This document shows positions 42,008-52,550 of a DNA stretch of 64,000 nucleotides, in pieces; the stretch's first letter is position 1; every line of letters starts with the position of its first letter. Under the pieces are notes generated by a model. The model saw only the letters and a list, made by a program, of their open reading frames with translations. It had not been told where the DNA came from and searched no databases. The stretch spans positions 177,330 through 241,329 of the forward strand of contig NZ_QWGG01000007.1 in assembly GCF_003730195.1 (NCBI RefSeq). The letters are read 5' to 3'. A program made the translations under genes and the position numbers. Source of the DNA: Halosimplex salinum (GTDB lineage Archaea; Halobacteriota; Halobacteria; Halobacteriales; Haloarculaceae).

Positions 42008-44560
42008 GTGCTGCCGGCGCAGTTCGCCTTCGACCGCCGCCTGCCCGACGAGGAGACGGTCCGCGCGACGCTGGAGGAGCGGGCGGTCACGCCGTTCGGT
42101 CCCGGCGAACGACTCGACCGCCTCCATCGCGTGCTCTACCCGGCGTTCCGTCTCGAGTTCGAGTACGAGGCCTCCGAGCTGCTGTCGTTCGGGACGAGCA
42201 CGGAGACGACGACCACGCTGGTCGACGGACTGATGGACGGGAACGACCGGTTCGTCCACGAGTACGTGGACGGGACGGCCGATCCGGTGACGGTCGGAAC
42301 CGACCGGTTCGACCTCGGTGTCGACCACCCGGGGCTGGGGACGACGGTGATGCTGGAGTTCCAGGCGACGAACGACCGCGCCGAGAGCGTCCTCGTCGAG
42401 CGACTGATCGACTACCGCGACCGCCGGGCCGCCGCCGGCGAGGAGGCCGCCGCCGTCTTCCTCAACAAGTTCAGGGACGCCTACGGCCTGCCAAACGACT
42501 TCGACCCGGACGGCGGGATCGAGGTGACGGACGTCCAGCGGGTGTATCTCCCCTTCTGGCTCGCGGAGTTCCGGGCGGACGCCGCCGACCACGCGTATCT
42601 GGTCTCATTCCGGGACGAGAGCGACGCGGACGTGGACCACCCGGACGGCTGGGTGGCCGAGTGGGTGTCGGGCGACCCGACGGTGATCGGCGAGTTCGGC
42701 CACGAGGTCGACCTCGACCGCGTCCAGCGGGCCGCGGACGACGCGGAGGACGACCACGGCGGAACCGGAGCCACGGGCGGTGCCGAGACCAACCACGAGG
42801 GCGGACCCGACCCCGTTCCGTCGACCGGCGGACGCGGGAGCGACAGTGGCGACGGCACGGCCGAGGTCGTCCAACCAGACGGCGTGGAGATGAACGCCGA
42901 GTCGCTGGTCGACCCGTCGCCGGACAGTGGGTTCGGGCAGGTCGGCGGGATGGCCGACCTGAAGGAGACGCTGCGTCACAAGGTCGTCCGGCCGGTGACC
43001 GACCCCGAGCGCTTCGCCGCCTACGGCCTGAGCGTCGTCAACGGCGTCCTCCTCCACGGGCCGCCGGGCTGTGGGAAGACCTACGTCACGAGGGCGCTGG
43101 CGGGCGAACTCGGCCACTCGTTCGTCGAGGTGTCGCCCGCGGACGTGACGAGCAAGTACATGGGCGAACCGGCCCGGAAGGTCGCCGACGTGTTCGAGAT
43201 CGCCCGTGCAAACGCCCCGTGTCTCCTCTTCGTCGACGAGATCGACGGTATCGCCGGCGACCGGAACGGCGAGAGCGACATGAACTCCAGCGAGCAACAG
43301 CTGGTCAACCAGCTCCTGACCGAACTGGAGTCGCTGGACGACCACGACGTGGTCGTGGTCGGCGCGACGAACCTCATCGAGGACGTGGACCCCGCCATTC
43401 GCCGGTCGGGTCGCTTCGACGAGCGCGTCGAGGTGCCCCCGCCCGACGCAGAGGCTCGCCGCGCGATCCTCGACCTCCATCTCGCCGGACGGCCGACGGT
43501 CGAGCATCTGGACCTCTCGCCCGTCGTCGAGCGGACGGTCGGCTACGCCGCGAGCGACCTCGAACTGATCGCGGAGAACGCGGCGCGCGAGGCGCTCCGG
43601 GACGAAGCGCCGATCGGCCAGTCGCACCTCGAAGCCGGACTCGAGGGGACCGACTCCAGCATCGGCGACTGGGTCGGCGTCTCCCACAAGGAGGGGACGC
43701 ACGTCGTCCAGCCCGACGGGGTGGACCTGTCGGCGCACTCGCTAGTCTCGGTCGACGTGGACCAGTCGTTCGCGGACGTGGGCGGCATGGCCGACCTCGA
43801 GGAGCGACTGCGGGAGACGGTGCTCGACCCGCTGGAGAACACCGAGGCCTACGAGCGCTACGACATCGACGTGCTCTCGGGCCTGCTGCTGTACGGGCCG
43901 CCGGGCTGTGGGAAGACCCACGTCACGAGAGCGCTGGCGGGCGAACTCGGCCACGCCTTCGTGGAGGTGTCGCCCGCGGACCTGACGAGCAAGTGGATGG
44001 GCAAGCCCGAGCAGAACGTCGCCGACATGTTCGACATCGCTCGCGCGAACGCGCCGTGTCTCCTCTTTATCGACGAGATCGACGCCGTCGCCGGGTCGCG
44101 GGGCGACCTCCAGTCCGGCCAGCAGGGCATGGTGAACCAGCTACTCACCGAACTCGAGTCGCTGGAGGACGACGACGTGGTGGTCGTGGGCGCGACGAAT
44201 TTCCTCGAGGACGTCGACCAGGCCATCCGGCGGTCGGGCCGGTTCGACGAGCGCGTGGAGGTACCGCCACCCGACGGCGAGGCGCGACGGGCGATTCTCG
44301 ACGTCCACCTCGCCGACCGGCCGGTCGCCGACGACGTGGACTGGGACCGTGTCGTCGAGGGGACCGAGGGGTACGCCGCGAGCGACCTCGAACTGCTCGC
44401 GGAGAACGCGGCGCGCAACGCCCTGCAGGACGGGGACTCGATCCGCGAGGAGCACCTCGACACCGCCCTCTTCGAGACCCAGTCCAGCCTGCGCAACTGG
44501 GACGACGGCGACCGCTACGACGCCAGCGACGTGGGTTCGAATCTGCGATTTTCGGGCTGA
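42008..44560 (+). CDS. Double AAA ATPase (Cdc48-like) with unfamiliar N-terminal domain
   Basis: An 850-residue protein with a GTG start. Residues 1-245 form an alpha/beta domain without resemblance to the Cdc48 N-domain (RVLYPAFRLEFEYEASELL, TTVMLEFQATNDRAESVLV, VYLPFWLAEFRAD). A Gly/Asp-rich linker follows. Two AAA modules have Walker A GPPGCGKT at 351-358 and 630-637, Walker B LLFVDEIDG (E411) and LLFIDEIDA, and Arg-finger regions RRSGRFDERVEVP. Each module is introduced by VVQPDGV and VGGMADL, showing internal duplication. The N-domain presumably chooses the substrate for unfolding. The modules are unusually alike at the DNA level. Confidence 0.88.
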   Translation: MLPAQFAFDRRLPDEETVRATLEERAVTPFGPGERLDRLHRVLYPAFRLEFEYEASELLSFGTSTETTTTLVDGLMDGNDRFVHEYVDGTADPVTVGTDRFDLGVDHPGLGTTVMLEFQATNDRAESVLVERLIDYRDRRAAAGEEAAAVFLNKFRDAYGLPNDFDPDGGIEVTDVQRVYLPFWLAEFRADAADHAYLVSFRDESDADVDHPDGWVAEWVSGDPTVIGEFGHEVDLDRVQRAADDAEDDHGGTGATGGAETNHEGGPDPVPSTGGRGSDSGDGTAEVVQPDGVEMNAESLVDPSPDSGFGQVGGMADLKETLRHKVVRPVTDPERFAAYGLSVVNGVLLHGPPGCGKTYVTRALAGELGHSFVEVSPADVTSKYMGEPARKVADVFEIARANAPCLLFVDEIDGIAGDRNGESDMNSSEQQLVNQLLTELESLDDHDVVVVGATNLIEDVDPAIRRSGRFDERVEVPPPDAEARRAILDLHLAGRPTVEHLDLSPVVERTVGYAASDLELIAENAAREALRDEAPIGQSHLEAGLEGTDSSIGDWVGVSHKEGTHVVQPDGVDLSAHSLVSVDVDQSFADVGGMADLEERLRETVLDPLENTEAYERYDIDVLSGLLLYGPPGCGKTHVTRALAGELGHAFVEVSPADLTSKWMGKPEQNVADMFDIARANAPCLLFIDEIDAVAGSRGDLQSGQQGMVNQLLTELESLEDDDVVVVGATNFLEDVDQAIRRSGRFDERVEVPPPDGEARRAILDVHLADRPVADDVDWDRVVEGTEGYAASDLELLAENAARNALQDGDSIREEHLDTALFETQSSLRNWDDGDRYDASDVGSNLRFSG

Positions 44561-44593
44561 CTCGGCCCATCCGTCTCGACGGCTCCGCTCCGC

Positions 44594-46234
44594 TCAGGCC
44601 AGCGGTTCGTCGAGTGCCGCGTTCACGCGCGCTTCGAGGTCGCCGGACGTCACGAGATCGGCGACGGACTCGATCTCCGCTGCGAGCGGGCGGTCGTCGT
44701 CGAGCGGCGGCACCCGTTCGCGGACCGCCTCGTAGGCCGCGCCGGTGCCGCGGCCGGCGGCGAGTCCGTCGTCGACGAACTCCGCGGCCTGCGCGCCACA
44801 GAGGAGTTCGATCCCGAGGACGCGCCCGACACGGTCGGCGGTCTCGCGGGCCTGGAACGCCGAGGTGGCGCTCATGCTGACGTGGTCCTCCTGGTTGCCG
44901 CTGACGGGCGTGTTGTCGGTGGCCGGGCGGCCGTCGGCTCGGCACTCGTTCACCAGCGCGGCGGCGGTGTACTGGGCGATCATGTAGCCCGAGCGCAGGC
45001 CGGGTTCGGTGGTGAGGAACGGCGGGAGGTGTGGCTCCTGCGTGTTGGGGTTGAGCATGCGGTCGACGCGGCGCTCGCTGATGGCCGCGAGTTCCGTCAA
45101 CGCGCTCGCGAGGTAGTCGATCCGGAGCCCGAGCGGTTCGCCGTGGAAGTTGCCGCCCGAGAGGACGGCCGCGCGGTCGGTGCCGCTGGCGCGGGTGGCC
45201 GCGGCCGCGGCACCCTCGTCCGTTCCGGGGTCGGCGACGGCGTCTCTGGGGAAGACGAGCGGGTTGTCGGTCGCGCTATTGAGTTCGACCGCGACGGCCT
45301 CGCGGAGGTGTGCGACGGCGTCGCGAACGGCGCCGTGGACCTGCGGGAGACAGCGCGTCGAGTACGCGTCCTGCACGCGGTCGCAGTTGCGGTGTGACTC
45401 GACGACCTCCGAACCGGCGGTCAGTCGGCGGACGTTCGCGGCGCTCGCGGCCTGTCCCGCGTGGGGCCTGACTCGCTGGATCGCGGGGTGGCTCGGCACC
45501 GTCGAACTCATCGTCACCTCGGTCGTGAGCGCGCCCGCGGTGTCGGCCACGCGGAGGAGTCGCTCGGCGTCGACGACGAGGAGCGCGCCCAGACCGACCG
45601 TCAACTGGGTGCCGTTGATGAGGGCCAGTCCCTCCTTGGCGCGGAGGGTGAGCGGTTCGAGGCCGGCGCGGGCGAGTGCGTCCGCGCCGTCGAGGCGTTC
45701 GCCGTCGCCGTCGCTGGCGCTTGGATCCTCTCCGCCGTCGACCCGTGCCTCGCCCTCGCCGAGGAGGACGATGGTCGCGTGGGCCAGCGGTGCGAGGTCG
45801 CCGCTCGCCCCGAGGCTTCCCGTGTGGGGGACGACCGGATGGACCCCCTCGTTCAGCATCGCGACGAGGTGGTCGACGACGACTTCTCGGACGCCCGAGT
45901 ACCCCTTGACGAGGGCGTTGACCCGCGCCAGCAACATCGCGCGGACGGCCTCGACCGGCAGTTCCTCGCCGGCGCCGGCGCTGTGGCTGCGGAGGAGGTT
46001 CGTCTGGAGCGTCTCGATCTCGTCGGCCGGGATGCGCTCGTCGACGAGTTCCCCGAAGCCGGTGTTGACGCCGTAGACGGCCTCGCCGCTCTCGACCACG
46101 TCTTCGACTCGCTCGCGGGAGGCACGGACCAGTTGTCGGGCGTCGGGGGCGACCGAGACCGCCGCTTCCTCGCGGGCGACGGCGACGACCTGCTCGGGGG
46201 TCAGCGACTCGCCGTCGAGGACGACCTCAGGCAT
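44594..46234 (-). CDS. hutH: Histidine ammonia-lyase
   Basis: A 546-residue enzyme deaminating histidine to urocanate. The self-forming MIO electrophile comes from A143-S144-G145 in GSLGASGDLAPLAH; Y54 lies in YGVNTGFGEL. Further family blocks are FHGEPLGLRIDYLA and NQEDHVSMSATSAF. It is the last gene of the hutUGIH operon; its ATG overlaps the hutI stop by 8 nt (ATGCCTGA). Carries out the first step although it is encoded last. Confidence 0.97.
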   Translation of the reverse strand: MPEVVLDGESLTPEQVVAVAREEAAVSVAPDARQLVRASRERVEDVVESGEAVYGVNTGFGELVDERIPADEIETLQTNLLRSHSAGAGEELPVEAVRAMLLARVNALVKGYSGVREVVVDHLVAMLNEGVHPVVPHTGSLGASGDLAPLAHATIVLLGEGEARVDGGEDPSASDGDGERLDGADALARAGLEPLTLRAKEGLALINGTQLTVGLGALLVVDAERLLRVADTAGALTTEVTMSSTVPSHPAIQRVRPHAGQAASAANVRRLTAGSEVVESHRNCDRVQDAYSTRCLPQVHGAVRDAVAHLREAVAVELNSATDNPLVFPRDAVADPGTDEGAAAAATRASGTDRAAVLSGGNFHGEPLGLRIDYLASALTELAAISERRVDRMLNPNTQEPHLPPFLTTEPGLRSGYMIAQYTAAALVNECRADGRPATDNTPVSGNQEDHVSMSATSAFQARETADRVGRVLGIELLCGAQAAEFVDDGLAAGRGTGAAYEAVRERVPPLDDDRPLAAEIESVADLVTSGDLEARVNAALDEPLA

Positions 46235-47528
46235 CGGGCTCACCCCCGTCGCGTGTCGGGAGCCCCTCGTCGGAACCGGGACCGACGACGAGGTCGCCGC
46301 CTTTCAGCACGGTGGCGACGCGGTTGACGCCGTAGCTGTAGGGCACGTGGACGTGCGAGGGGGCGTCGAGGACGACCAGATCGCCGGCAGCGTCCTCGCG
46401 GATGGCCCCGCGGTCGTCGCGGTCGAGCGCGCGGGCGCCGTTGCGGGTGCCCGCGACAAGCGCTTCCGCGGGCGTGAGTCCCATCTCGACGCAGGCCAGC
46501 GCGCTCGCGAAGCCCACGCTCTGGGAGTGGCAGTTCGGATTGAAGTCGGTCGAGACGGCGACGGGCGCGCCGGCGTCGACCATCGCACGCCCGTCGGCGT
46601 AGTCGGCGCCGAGGCCGAAGGCGGTGCCCGGCAAGAGCACGGGCGTCACGTCCGCGTCGAGAAGCGACTGCACGTCCTCGTCGGTCGCGTGCAGGAGGTG
46701 GTCGGCGCTCGCCGCGTCGACCTCCGCGGCGAGTTTCGTCCCGCCGCGGTGGGCGAGTTCCTCGGCGTGGACCTTCGGCGTCAGGCCGCGCTCTCGCCCC
46801 GCTTCGAGGACGCGCCGGGACTGCTCGACGGTGAACGCCCCTTCGTCGCAGAACACGTCGCAGAACTCGGCGACGCCCTGTTCCTCGACGGCGGGCAACT
46901 GCTCGGAGACGACCCGATCCACGTAGTCGTCGGCGTCGGCGGGGTCACCGCTCCCATCGTAGTCCCGCGGAACCGCGTGGGCGCCCATGAACGTCGGCAC
47001 CACGTCGACGGGGTGGCGGTCGTCGGCGCGGTCGATCACGTCGAGCATCCGCAGTTCGGTCTCCGCGTCGAGGCCGTAGCCCGACTTCACCTCGACGGTC
47101 GTCGTCCCGTGGACGGCCATCACGTCTAGCTGGCCGAGCAGGTTGCCGAGCAGTTCGGCGTCGCTCGCGGCGCGGGTCGCCTCGACGGTCCGGTGGATGC
47201 CGCCGCCCTCGGCGAGCAACTCGCCGTAGGTCGTCCCGCGGAGTTTCGCCTCGAACTCGTCGGAGCGGTCGCCCGCGAACAGCGCGTGCGTGTGCGAATC
47301 CACGTAGCCCGGGATCACCGCCCGTCCGGTCGCGTCGACGGGATGGGTGGCGTTCTCCGGCGGATACTCGCGGGTGATCTCGTCGGTCGGGCCGACGGCG
47401 GCGACCTCGCCGTCGACGACCGCGACCGCGCCGTCCCCGACGATGGCCGCAGGGTCGTCGCTCTGGAGGTCGCCCGTCGCGGTCGCGACTTCGGTGGCGT
47501 CGTGGACGACGGCGTCGAGGTCACCCAT
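46227..47528 (-). CDS. hutI: Imidazolonepropionase
   Basis: A 433-residue amidohydrolase opening the imidazolone ring to N-formimino-L-glutamate. Metal-binding HxH in [18 protein letters not shown], then [30 protein letters not shown] and [15 protein letters not shown] with the catalytic Asp. The start [14 protein letters not shown] overlaps the hutG stop by 8 nt (ATGGGTGA); a start further upstream lies within hutG and is not family-like. Third step of histidine breakdown. Confidence 0.97.
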   Translation of the reverse strand: MGDLDAVVHDATEVATATGDLQSDDPAAIVGDGAVAVVDGEVAAVGPTDEITREYPPENATHPVDATGRAVIPGYVDSHTHALFAGDRSDEFEAKLRGTTYGELLAEGGGIHRTVEATRAASDAELLGNLLGQLDVMAVHGTTTVEVKSGYGLDAETELRMLDVIDRADDRHPVDVVPTFMGAHAVPRDYDGSGDPADADDYVDRVVSEQLPAVEEQGVAEFCDVFCDEGAFTVEQSRRVLEAGRERGLTPKVHAEELAHRGGTKLAAEVDAASADHLLHATDEDVQSLLDADVTPVLLPGTAFGLGADYADGRAMVDAGAPVAVSTDFNPNCHSQSVGFASALACVEMGLTPAEALVAGTRNGARALDRDDRGAIREDAAGDLVVLDAPSHVHVPYSYGVNRVATVLKGGDLVVGPGSDEGLPTRDGGEPDA

Positions 47529-48639
47529 CGAGGGCCCCCCGTCGGGAGTGGCGACCCTTCGGCGCCGCGAGGCTGGCGAAGAAGTGTGCGACGGCGCGCG
47601 TGGCGGCGTCGACGGTGCGGCCGTCACGGTCCAGCGGCGGCGCGCACTCGACGACCTCGAAGCCGGCGACGCGGCCGTGGACCGCGACGTGTTCGAGCAG
47701 GCGATACAGTTCCCGCGTCGTCAGGCCGCCCGGCGTCGGCGCGCTGACGCCCGGCGCGGCGGTCGCGTCGAGGACGTCCAGGTCGACGCTGACGTAGATG
47801 GCGTCCACGTCGCCCAGCGACGCGATGGCGTCGTCGATCACGTCGATGGGCGCCTCGGCCACGTCGGCCGGTGTGAACACCCGCCCGCCGTGCTCGTGGA
47901 GGTAGTCGTGGTAGGCGGTCGAGGTCTCGAAGTTCCGGGCGCCCAGAACGACCATCTCGTCCAGTCCGGCCTCGTGGAGCTGGCGGTAGGGCGTCCCGCT
48001 GGTCGGCCCCGCCTCGCCGACCGCGCGGCAGTCGAGGTGGGCGTCGAAGCTGATGACGCCGAGCGAGCCCCGGTCCAGAAGCGGCGCGGCGTTGGGGTAG
48101 GTCAGCGAGTTGTCGCCGCCGAGGAAGACCGGGACGGTGCCGCGCCCGTACAGTTCCCGGGTCACTTCGCGGACCCGCTCCTGGACGCGCTCGACGGAGG
48201 GGTCGCTATCCTCACCGCTCCCGTCGTCGCCGTGGCGCTCGCCGTCCACGGGAAGCACCACGTCGCCGAGGTCGGCGATACTCCCACCGGATCCGGTCGG
48301 GCCGTGGATCCGTTCCGATGCGACGTTCTCGCCGTCCTCGTCGGCACGCTTGCCCGCGAGGGAGATCGGGCCCAGGTCCACGTGATGGGTCTTCGTCGCG
48401 GCGAGCGACTCGCGGATCGCGGCCGGTCCCTCGGCCGCACCGCGTCGGCCGATCACCGCGCCGTCGTAGGGTTCGCCGACGATCACGACGCCGTACTCGT
48501 CGAGGTCGTCGACGGTGGTCTGCTCGACGACGTGTCCGAACTGCGCGTCGTCGGGGTCGTCGGAGGGGCCGACCCAGTCGGGAGGGTCGGTCAGCCTATC
48601 CGACGCGGCATCGACACCCGACTCCGACCCGTCAGCCAT
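47521..48639 (-). CDS. hutG: Formimidoylglutamase (arginase/ureohydrolase family)
   Basis: A 372-residue binuclear Mn enzyme of the ureohydrolase fold, hydrolysing N-formimino-L-glutamate to glutamate and formamide. Metal motifs: [23 protein letters not shown] (DxHxD variant) and [16 protein letters not shown]. Placement between hutU and hutI fixes the substrate over agmatinase. A roughly 45-residue acidic insert ([16 protein letters not shown] and on, to SGEDSDPS) is extra compared with bacterial HutG. Its ATG overlaps the hutU stop by 8 nt (ATGGCTGA). Confidence 0.93.
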   Translation of the reverse strand: MADGSESGVDAASDRLTDPPDWVGPSDDPDDAQFGHVVEQTTVDDLDEYGVVIVGEPYDGAVIGRRGAAEGPAAIRESLAATKTHHVDLGPISLAGKRADEDGENVASERIHGPTGSGGSIADLGDVVLPVDGERHGDDGSGEDSDPSVERVQERVREVTRELYGRGTVPVFLGGDNSLTYPNAAPLLDRGSLGVISFDAHLDCRAVGEAGPTSGTPYRQLHEAGLDEMVVLGARNFETSTAYHDYLHEHGGRVFTPADVAEAPIDVIDDAIASLGDVDAIYVSVDLDVLDATAAPGVSAPTPGGLTTRELYRLLEHVAVHGRVAGFEVVECAPPLDRDGRTVDAATRAVAHFFASLAAPKGRHSRRGALDG

Positions 48640-50434
48640 CGCGGCGTGCCTCCATCGGGATCGGGATGTCAGAAGCGTCGGCCTGCTCGCTCGCCTGTTC
48701 GTACCCCGCGTCGGCGTGGCGGACGACGCCCATCCCGGGGTCGGTGGTGAAGACGCGGCGGGCCTTCTCGGCGGCCAGGTCGGAGCCGTCGAGGACGACG
48801 TGGTTGTTGGTGTGCAGCGCGTTGCCGATGCCGACGCCGCCGCCGTCGTGGACTGAGACGATGTCCGCGCCCGCCGCGCAGTTGAGGAGCGCGTTGAGGA
48901 TCGGCCAGTCCGCGACGGCGTCCGAGCCGTCCTTCATGGCCTCGGTCTCGCGGAAGGGAGAGGCGACGCTGCCGGCGTCGAGGTGGTCGCGCGTGACGAC
49001 GACGGGCGCCGCGATATCGCCGTCGGCGACGAGGTCGTTGATCCGGAGGGCGAAGCGGGCGCGCTCGGTGAGCCCCTGATCGTCGGTCTCGGCGCCGAGC
49101 CAGCAGACCCGTGCGGGGAGGCCCTGAAACGACACCTGCTCCTGTGCGAGGTCGATCCAGCGGTGGAGCGCGTCTTTCTCGGGGAACAGTTCCTTGACGG
49201 CCTCGTCCGTGCGGTGGATGTCGGCGGGGTCGCCCGAGAGCGCGACCCAGCGGAACGGGCCCTTGCCCTCGCAGAACAGCGGACGGACGTAGGCAGGGAC
49301 GAACCCGGGGAAGTCGAAGGCGTCGCAGTCGCCGGCCGCGGTGCCGGAGAGGGGCCACTGGCGGTCACCGTCTGCGTCCGCTCCTGCCGCGCGCTCGACC
49401 CGCCAGTCGGCCACCTGGCCGCGGATGTTGTTGCCGTACTCGACGGCGACCGCGCCGCGCTCCTGCATCTCGAGGATCCCGTCGACGTGCTGCTCCATCG
49501 TGTCGAGGCTCTCGCGCTCGTAGCGCTCGGGGTCGTCCTCGCGCAGGCGGTCGGCCTCCGCGACGGTGTAGCCCGACGGGTAGTACCCCTCCAGCGCGTC
49601 GTGTGCGGCGGTCTGGTCGGTGACGACGTCGGGGACGAACTCCCGGTCCAGCATCGCTTCGAGCATGTCGGCCGCGTTCACGTGGACGCCCACCGAGTAG
49701 CGCTCGCCGGCTGCCGCCGCTTCCTCGGCGCGCTCGATGGCCGCGTCGAGGTCGTCGGTCTTCTCCTGGCAGTAGCCGGTCTCGATACGTCGGTCGATTC
49801 GAGCCTCGTCGACCTCGGCGGCGATACAGACTCCCTCGTTCATCGTCACCGCGAGCGGCTGGGCGCCCCCCATCCCCCCGAGGCCGCCGGTGACGACGAT
49901 GCGGCCCCGGAGACTGCCGTCAAAGTGCTGGCGGGCGGCTTCGGCCAGCGTCTCGTAGGTGCCCTGGATGATGCCCTGCGTGCCGATGTAGGCCCACGAC
50001 CCGGCGGTCATCTGGCCGTACATGATCAGGCCCTTCGCCTCGAGTTCGTGGAAGTGCTCCCAGTTGTCCCACTTTCCGACGAGGTTCGAGTTGGCGATCA
50101 GGACCCGCGGCGCGCGCTCGTGGGTCTCGAACCGGCCGACGGGCTTGCCCGACTGGACGAGCAGGGTCTCGGTGTCGCCCAGTTCGCGGAGTTCGTCGAG
50201 GATCGCGTCGTAGGCGTCCCACGAGCGGGCGGCGCGGCCGGTCCCTCCGTAGACGACCAGATCCTCGGGTCGCTCGGCCACCTCCGGGTCGAGGTTGTTG
50301 TTGAGCATGCGGAGCGCGGCCTCCTGTCGCCACCCCTCGCACTCGATGTCGGTCCCCGTCGGCGCCCCCTGGTAGGCGCGCCACTGGTCGCTGGGTTCGC
50401 CGACCGCGGCGCTGTCGGTCGTCTGCTGTGCCAT
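48632..50434 (-). CDS. hutU: Urocanate hydratase
   Basis: A 600-residue NAD-dependent enzyme converting urocanate to imidazolonepropionate. Family blocks: [93 protein letters not shown] (NAD-binding) and [16 protein letters not shown]. The start [11 protein letters not shown] is preceded by a TATA-like TCCTTTTGT about 26 nt upstream (about 50456-50464), giving the operon its own promoter after thiR. First gene of hutUGIH. Confidence 0.97.
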   Translation of the reverse strand: MAQQTTDSAAVGEPSDQWRAYQGAPTGTDIECEGWRQEAALRMLNNNLDPEVAERPEDLVVYGGTGRAARSWDAYDAILDELRELGDTETLLVQSGKPVGRFETHERAPRVLIANSNLVGKWDNWEHFHELEAKGLIMYGQMTAGSWAYIGTQGIIQGTYETLAEAARQHFDGSLRGRIVVTGGLGGMGGAQPLAVTMNEGVCIAAEVDEARIDRRIETGYCQEKTDDLDAAIERAEEAAAAGERYSVGVHVNAADMLEAMLDREFVPDVVTDQTAAHDALEGYYPSGYTVAEADRLREDDPERYERESLDTMEQHVDGILEMQERGAVAVEYGNNIRGQVADWRVERAAGADADGDRQWPLSGTAAGDCDAFDFPGFVPAYVRPLFCEGKGPFRWVALSGDPADIHRTDEAVKELFPEKDALHRWIDLAQEQVSFQGLPARVCWLGAETDDQGLTERARFALRINDLVADGDIAAPVVVTRDHLDAGSVASPFRETEAMKDGSDAVADWPILNALLNCAAGADIVSVHDGGGVGIGNALHTNNHVVLDGSDLAAEKARRVFTTDPGMGVVRHADAGYEQASEQADASDIPIPMEARRDG

Positions 50435-50496
50435 GCGATGGCTTGGGGCGAGACGGACAAAAGGACGGTGGCGGTCGCGGACGCGCTCGGCGCTCG

Positions 50497-51426
50497 TCAG
50501 ACCGCTCCGTCGGCTCGCTCGGCGAGTTCGACGGCCAGGTCGGCCGCCTCTGTGGCCGTCTCGCCGAAGACGTAGCAGACGGGTTCGATGCCGAACGCGC
50601 CCTCGTGGTAGGCGACTCGGGGAACCCCACCGCGGTCGCGGAACAGTGCGCGGAGGCGTTCGCCGCGGTTCTCGTAGTCGGCGTCGAATTCGAGGGGGTC
50701 GATCCCTCGCTCCCTGGCGGCGTCGAGCAGTTCCGCGGAGGTCCCGAGGTTGAGCGCGCCCCTGACCGCCGGGTCGACGGCCATCGCCGCCCGGATCGTC
50801 TCGGCGACGCGCTGGGACGCGCCGAACTCCGGGTCGGCGGGCACCATGATCCGGCCGTTGACCGCCTGGAGGCGTCCGGGGACGGCGGCCACGTCCGTCG
50901 CGTCGGCGGCGTCGGGAACCGCGGTGCCGACGTTCGTCCCCACGTTCGGGACGTGGTCGGCCATGCCGGGGGTGTTCGAGATCCGGCGGGACGCCCGTCT
51001 GACCGCCGCGAGCGCCTCGCGCTCGGCGAGCACGGCGTCGTCGGTCCCGCGGACGCAGAGGTCGCATCCGAGCCCCTCCAGCGCGGGCATCTCCTCCTCG
51101 TGGACCGCACAGATCGGCCCCCGGTCCTCGAAGGCGCGGACGAGGTCCAGTAACTCGGCGAGCGCCTCGTAGCCGTCCATCGAGCCGGCGACGAACCCGT
51201 CGGCGATGGCCTCGACGGTGGCGCGCATGCGCTCGTCCTCGGCGAAGCGCTCCTCGACGGTCACGTCCCCGCGGAGGTACTTGCTCACGGCGGCCTGCGT
51301 GAGGCCGAGGCGGTCGGCGACCTCCTTCTGGGTGAATCCCCGGTCGTGTAACTCGGCGGCGAGCATCGTCCGCGCCGTCGGCAGGAAGCGCTCGACCACG
51401 ATCTCGCTCGGGAGCCGCAGCGACAT
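50497..51426 (-). CDS. thiR: HTH-ThiN transcriptional regulator (ThiR type)
   Basis: A 309-residue protein with an N-terminal HTH ([20 protein letters not shown], then YLRGDVT) and a C-terminal ThiN-like domain ([39 protein letters not shown]) that in other proteins handles thiamine phosphate. A middle Cys pair CDLCVRG is visible. The HTH-ThiN fusion is the archaeal ThiR repressor design, binding thiamine phosphates. It is divergent from thi4, and palindromes TTGTACAA lie in the intergenic region. Start [14 protein letters not shown] has a TATA-like box about 27 nt upstream. Confidence 0.88.
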   Translation of the reverse strand: MSLRLPSEIVVERFLPTARTMLAAELHDRGFTQKEVADRLGLTQAAVSKYLRGDVTVEERFAEDERMRATVEAIADGFVAGSMDGYEALAELLDLVRAFEDRGPICAVHEEEMPALEGLGCDLCVRGTDDAVLAEREALAAVRRASRRISNTPGMADHVPNVGTNVGTAVPDAADATDVAAVPGRLQAVNGRIMVPADPEFGASQRVAETIRAAMAVDPAVRGALNLGTSAELLDAARERGIDPLEFDADYENRGERLRALFRDRGGVPRVAYHEGAFGIEPVCYVFGETATEAADLAVELAERADGAV

Positions 51427-51448
51427 GCCCCCGGCTTCGCCCGGCCGT

Positions 51449-51456
51449 CGTATAAG
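51449..51456 (-). promoter_or_regulatory. TATA-like box of thiR
   Basis: Minus strand CTTATACG, about 27 nt before the thiR ATG. It touches the operator palindrome at 51457-51472, so bound repressor would cover the BRE position. Confidence 0.5.
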
Positions 51457-51472
51457 CCCGTTGTACAACGGG
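51457..51472. promoter_or_regulatory. Perfect 16-bp palindrome, candidate ThiR operator 1
   Basis: CCCGTTGTACAACGGG is a perfect palindrome with core TTGTACAA, just upstream of the thiR TATA-like box, which suggests autorepression. Confidence 0.6.
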
Positions 51473-51519
51473 GCCGCTCCTCGGCCGTCGAGACGACCGA
51501 TCCGCCCGATAGAAAGCTG

Positions 51520-51531
51520 GGTTGTACAAGC
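51520..51531. promoter_or_regulatory. Second TTGTACAA box, candidate ThiR operator 2
   Basis: GGTTGTACAAGC repeats the 8-bp palindromic core of operator 1, with centres 61 bp apart. It lies about 20 bp upstream of the thi4 TATA-like TTTTACC (51549-51555). Confidence 0.55.
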
Positions 51532-51579
51532 GACTCATAGCGAAAGGGGTTTTACCACCGGCTGTTAACACCCAGTTAT

Positions 51580-52512
51580 ATGAGCCAAGACGGCTTCGAC
51601 AAGTTCAGCGACGTCGGCGAAGCGGAAGTCACGCGAGCCATCGGGCAGGAGTGGACCCAGGAGTTCATGGACTTCTCGGACTCGGACGTCATCATCGTCG
51701 GTGGCGGCCCCTCCGGGCTGATGGCCGCGAAGGAGCTCGCCGAGCGCGGCGTGCAGGTGATGGTCGTCGAGAAGAACAACTACCTCGGCGGCGGCTTCTG
51801 GCTGGGCGGCTTCCTGATGAACAAGGTCACCGTTCGCGACCCCGCACAGCAGGTCCTCGACGAGCTCGAGGTCGACCACAAGCAGTCCCAGGACAGCGAG
51901 GGGCTGTACGTCGCCAACGGCCCGGAGGCCTGTTCCGGCCTCATCAAGGCCGCCTGCGACGCGGGCGCGAAGATGCAGAACATGACGGAGTTCACCGACA
52001 TCGTGATCCGCGAGGATCACAGGGTCGGAGGCATCGTCATGAACTGGACACCGGTCCACGCGCTGCCCCGAGAGATCACCTGCGTCGACCCCATCGCGGT
52101 GGAGGCCGACCTCGTCATCGACGCCACCGGCCACGACGCGATGGCCGTCAAGAAGCTCGACGAGCGCGGCGTCCTCAACGCTCCCGGACTGGAGGAGGAA
52201 GCCAGCGGCATGGACAAGACCGGCGACGACACCTACGGCGCGCCCGGCCACGACTCGCCCGGTCACGACTCGATGTGGGTCGGCGAGAGTGAGGACGCCG
52301 TCGTCGAACACACCGGCCTCGCCCACGACGGCCTCGTCGTCACCGGCATGGCCACCGCGACCACCTACGGCCTCCCGCGCATGGGCCCGACCTTCGGCGC
52401 CATGCTCGTCTCCGGCAAGCGCGCCGCGCAGGTCGCGCTCGACGAACTGGAGGTCGACGCGGAGCCCGTCGACCTGACCAGCCGCGACGCCGCGACGCCC
52501 GCCGACGACTAG
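51580..52512 (+). CDS. thi4: Thiazole synthase Thi4 (ADP-thiazole forming)
   Basis: A 310-residue flavoprotein-like enzyme making the thiazole moiety of thiamine from NAD and glycine. Dinucleotide-binding [20 protein letters not shown] (about 37-56), [36 protein letters not shown] with C168 at the position of the sulfur-donor Cys of yeast Thi4 rather than the His of methanogen enzymes, DATGHDA, and the C-terminal [31 protein letters not shown] repeat occurs near 222. Divergent from the HTH-ThiN regulator, with operator palindromes between. Confidence 0.96.
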   Translation: MSQDGFDKFSDVGEAEVTRAIGQEWTQEFMDFSDSDVIIVGGGPSGLMAAKELAERGVQVMVVEKNNYLGGGFWLGGFLMNKVTVRDPAQQVLDELEVDHKQSQDSEGLYVANGPEACSGLIKAACDAGAKMQNMTEFTDIVIREDHRVGGIVMNWTPVHALPREITCVDPIAVEADLVIDATGHDAMAVKKLDERGVLNAPGLEEEASGMDKTGDDTYGAPGHDSPGHDSMWVGESEDAVVEHTGLAHDGLVVTGMATATTYGLPRMGPTFGAMLVSGKRAAQVALDELEVDAEPVDLTSRDAATPADD

Positions 52513-52550
52513 GGTCGAGGTCTCGCAGTCACGTCTCCGTTTTCGGCGCG

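Noticed and set aside
48632..51571. 979-codon extended frame for urocanate hydratase
   Set aside because: The extension crosses the thiR gene on the same strand in another frame; the family start is at 50434.
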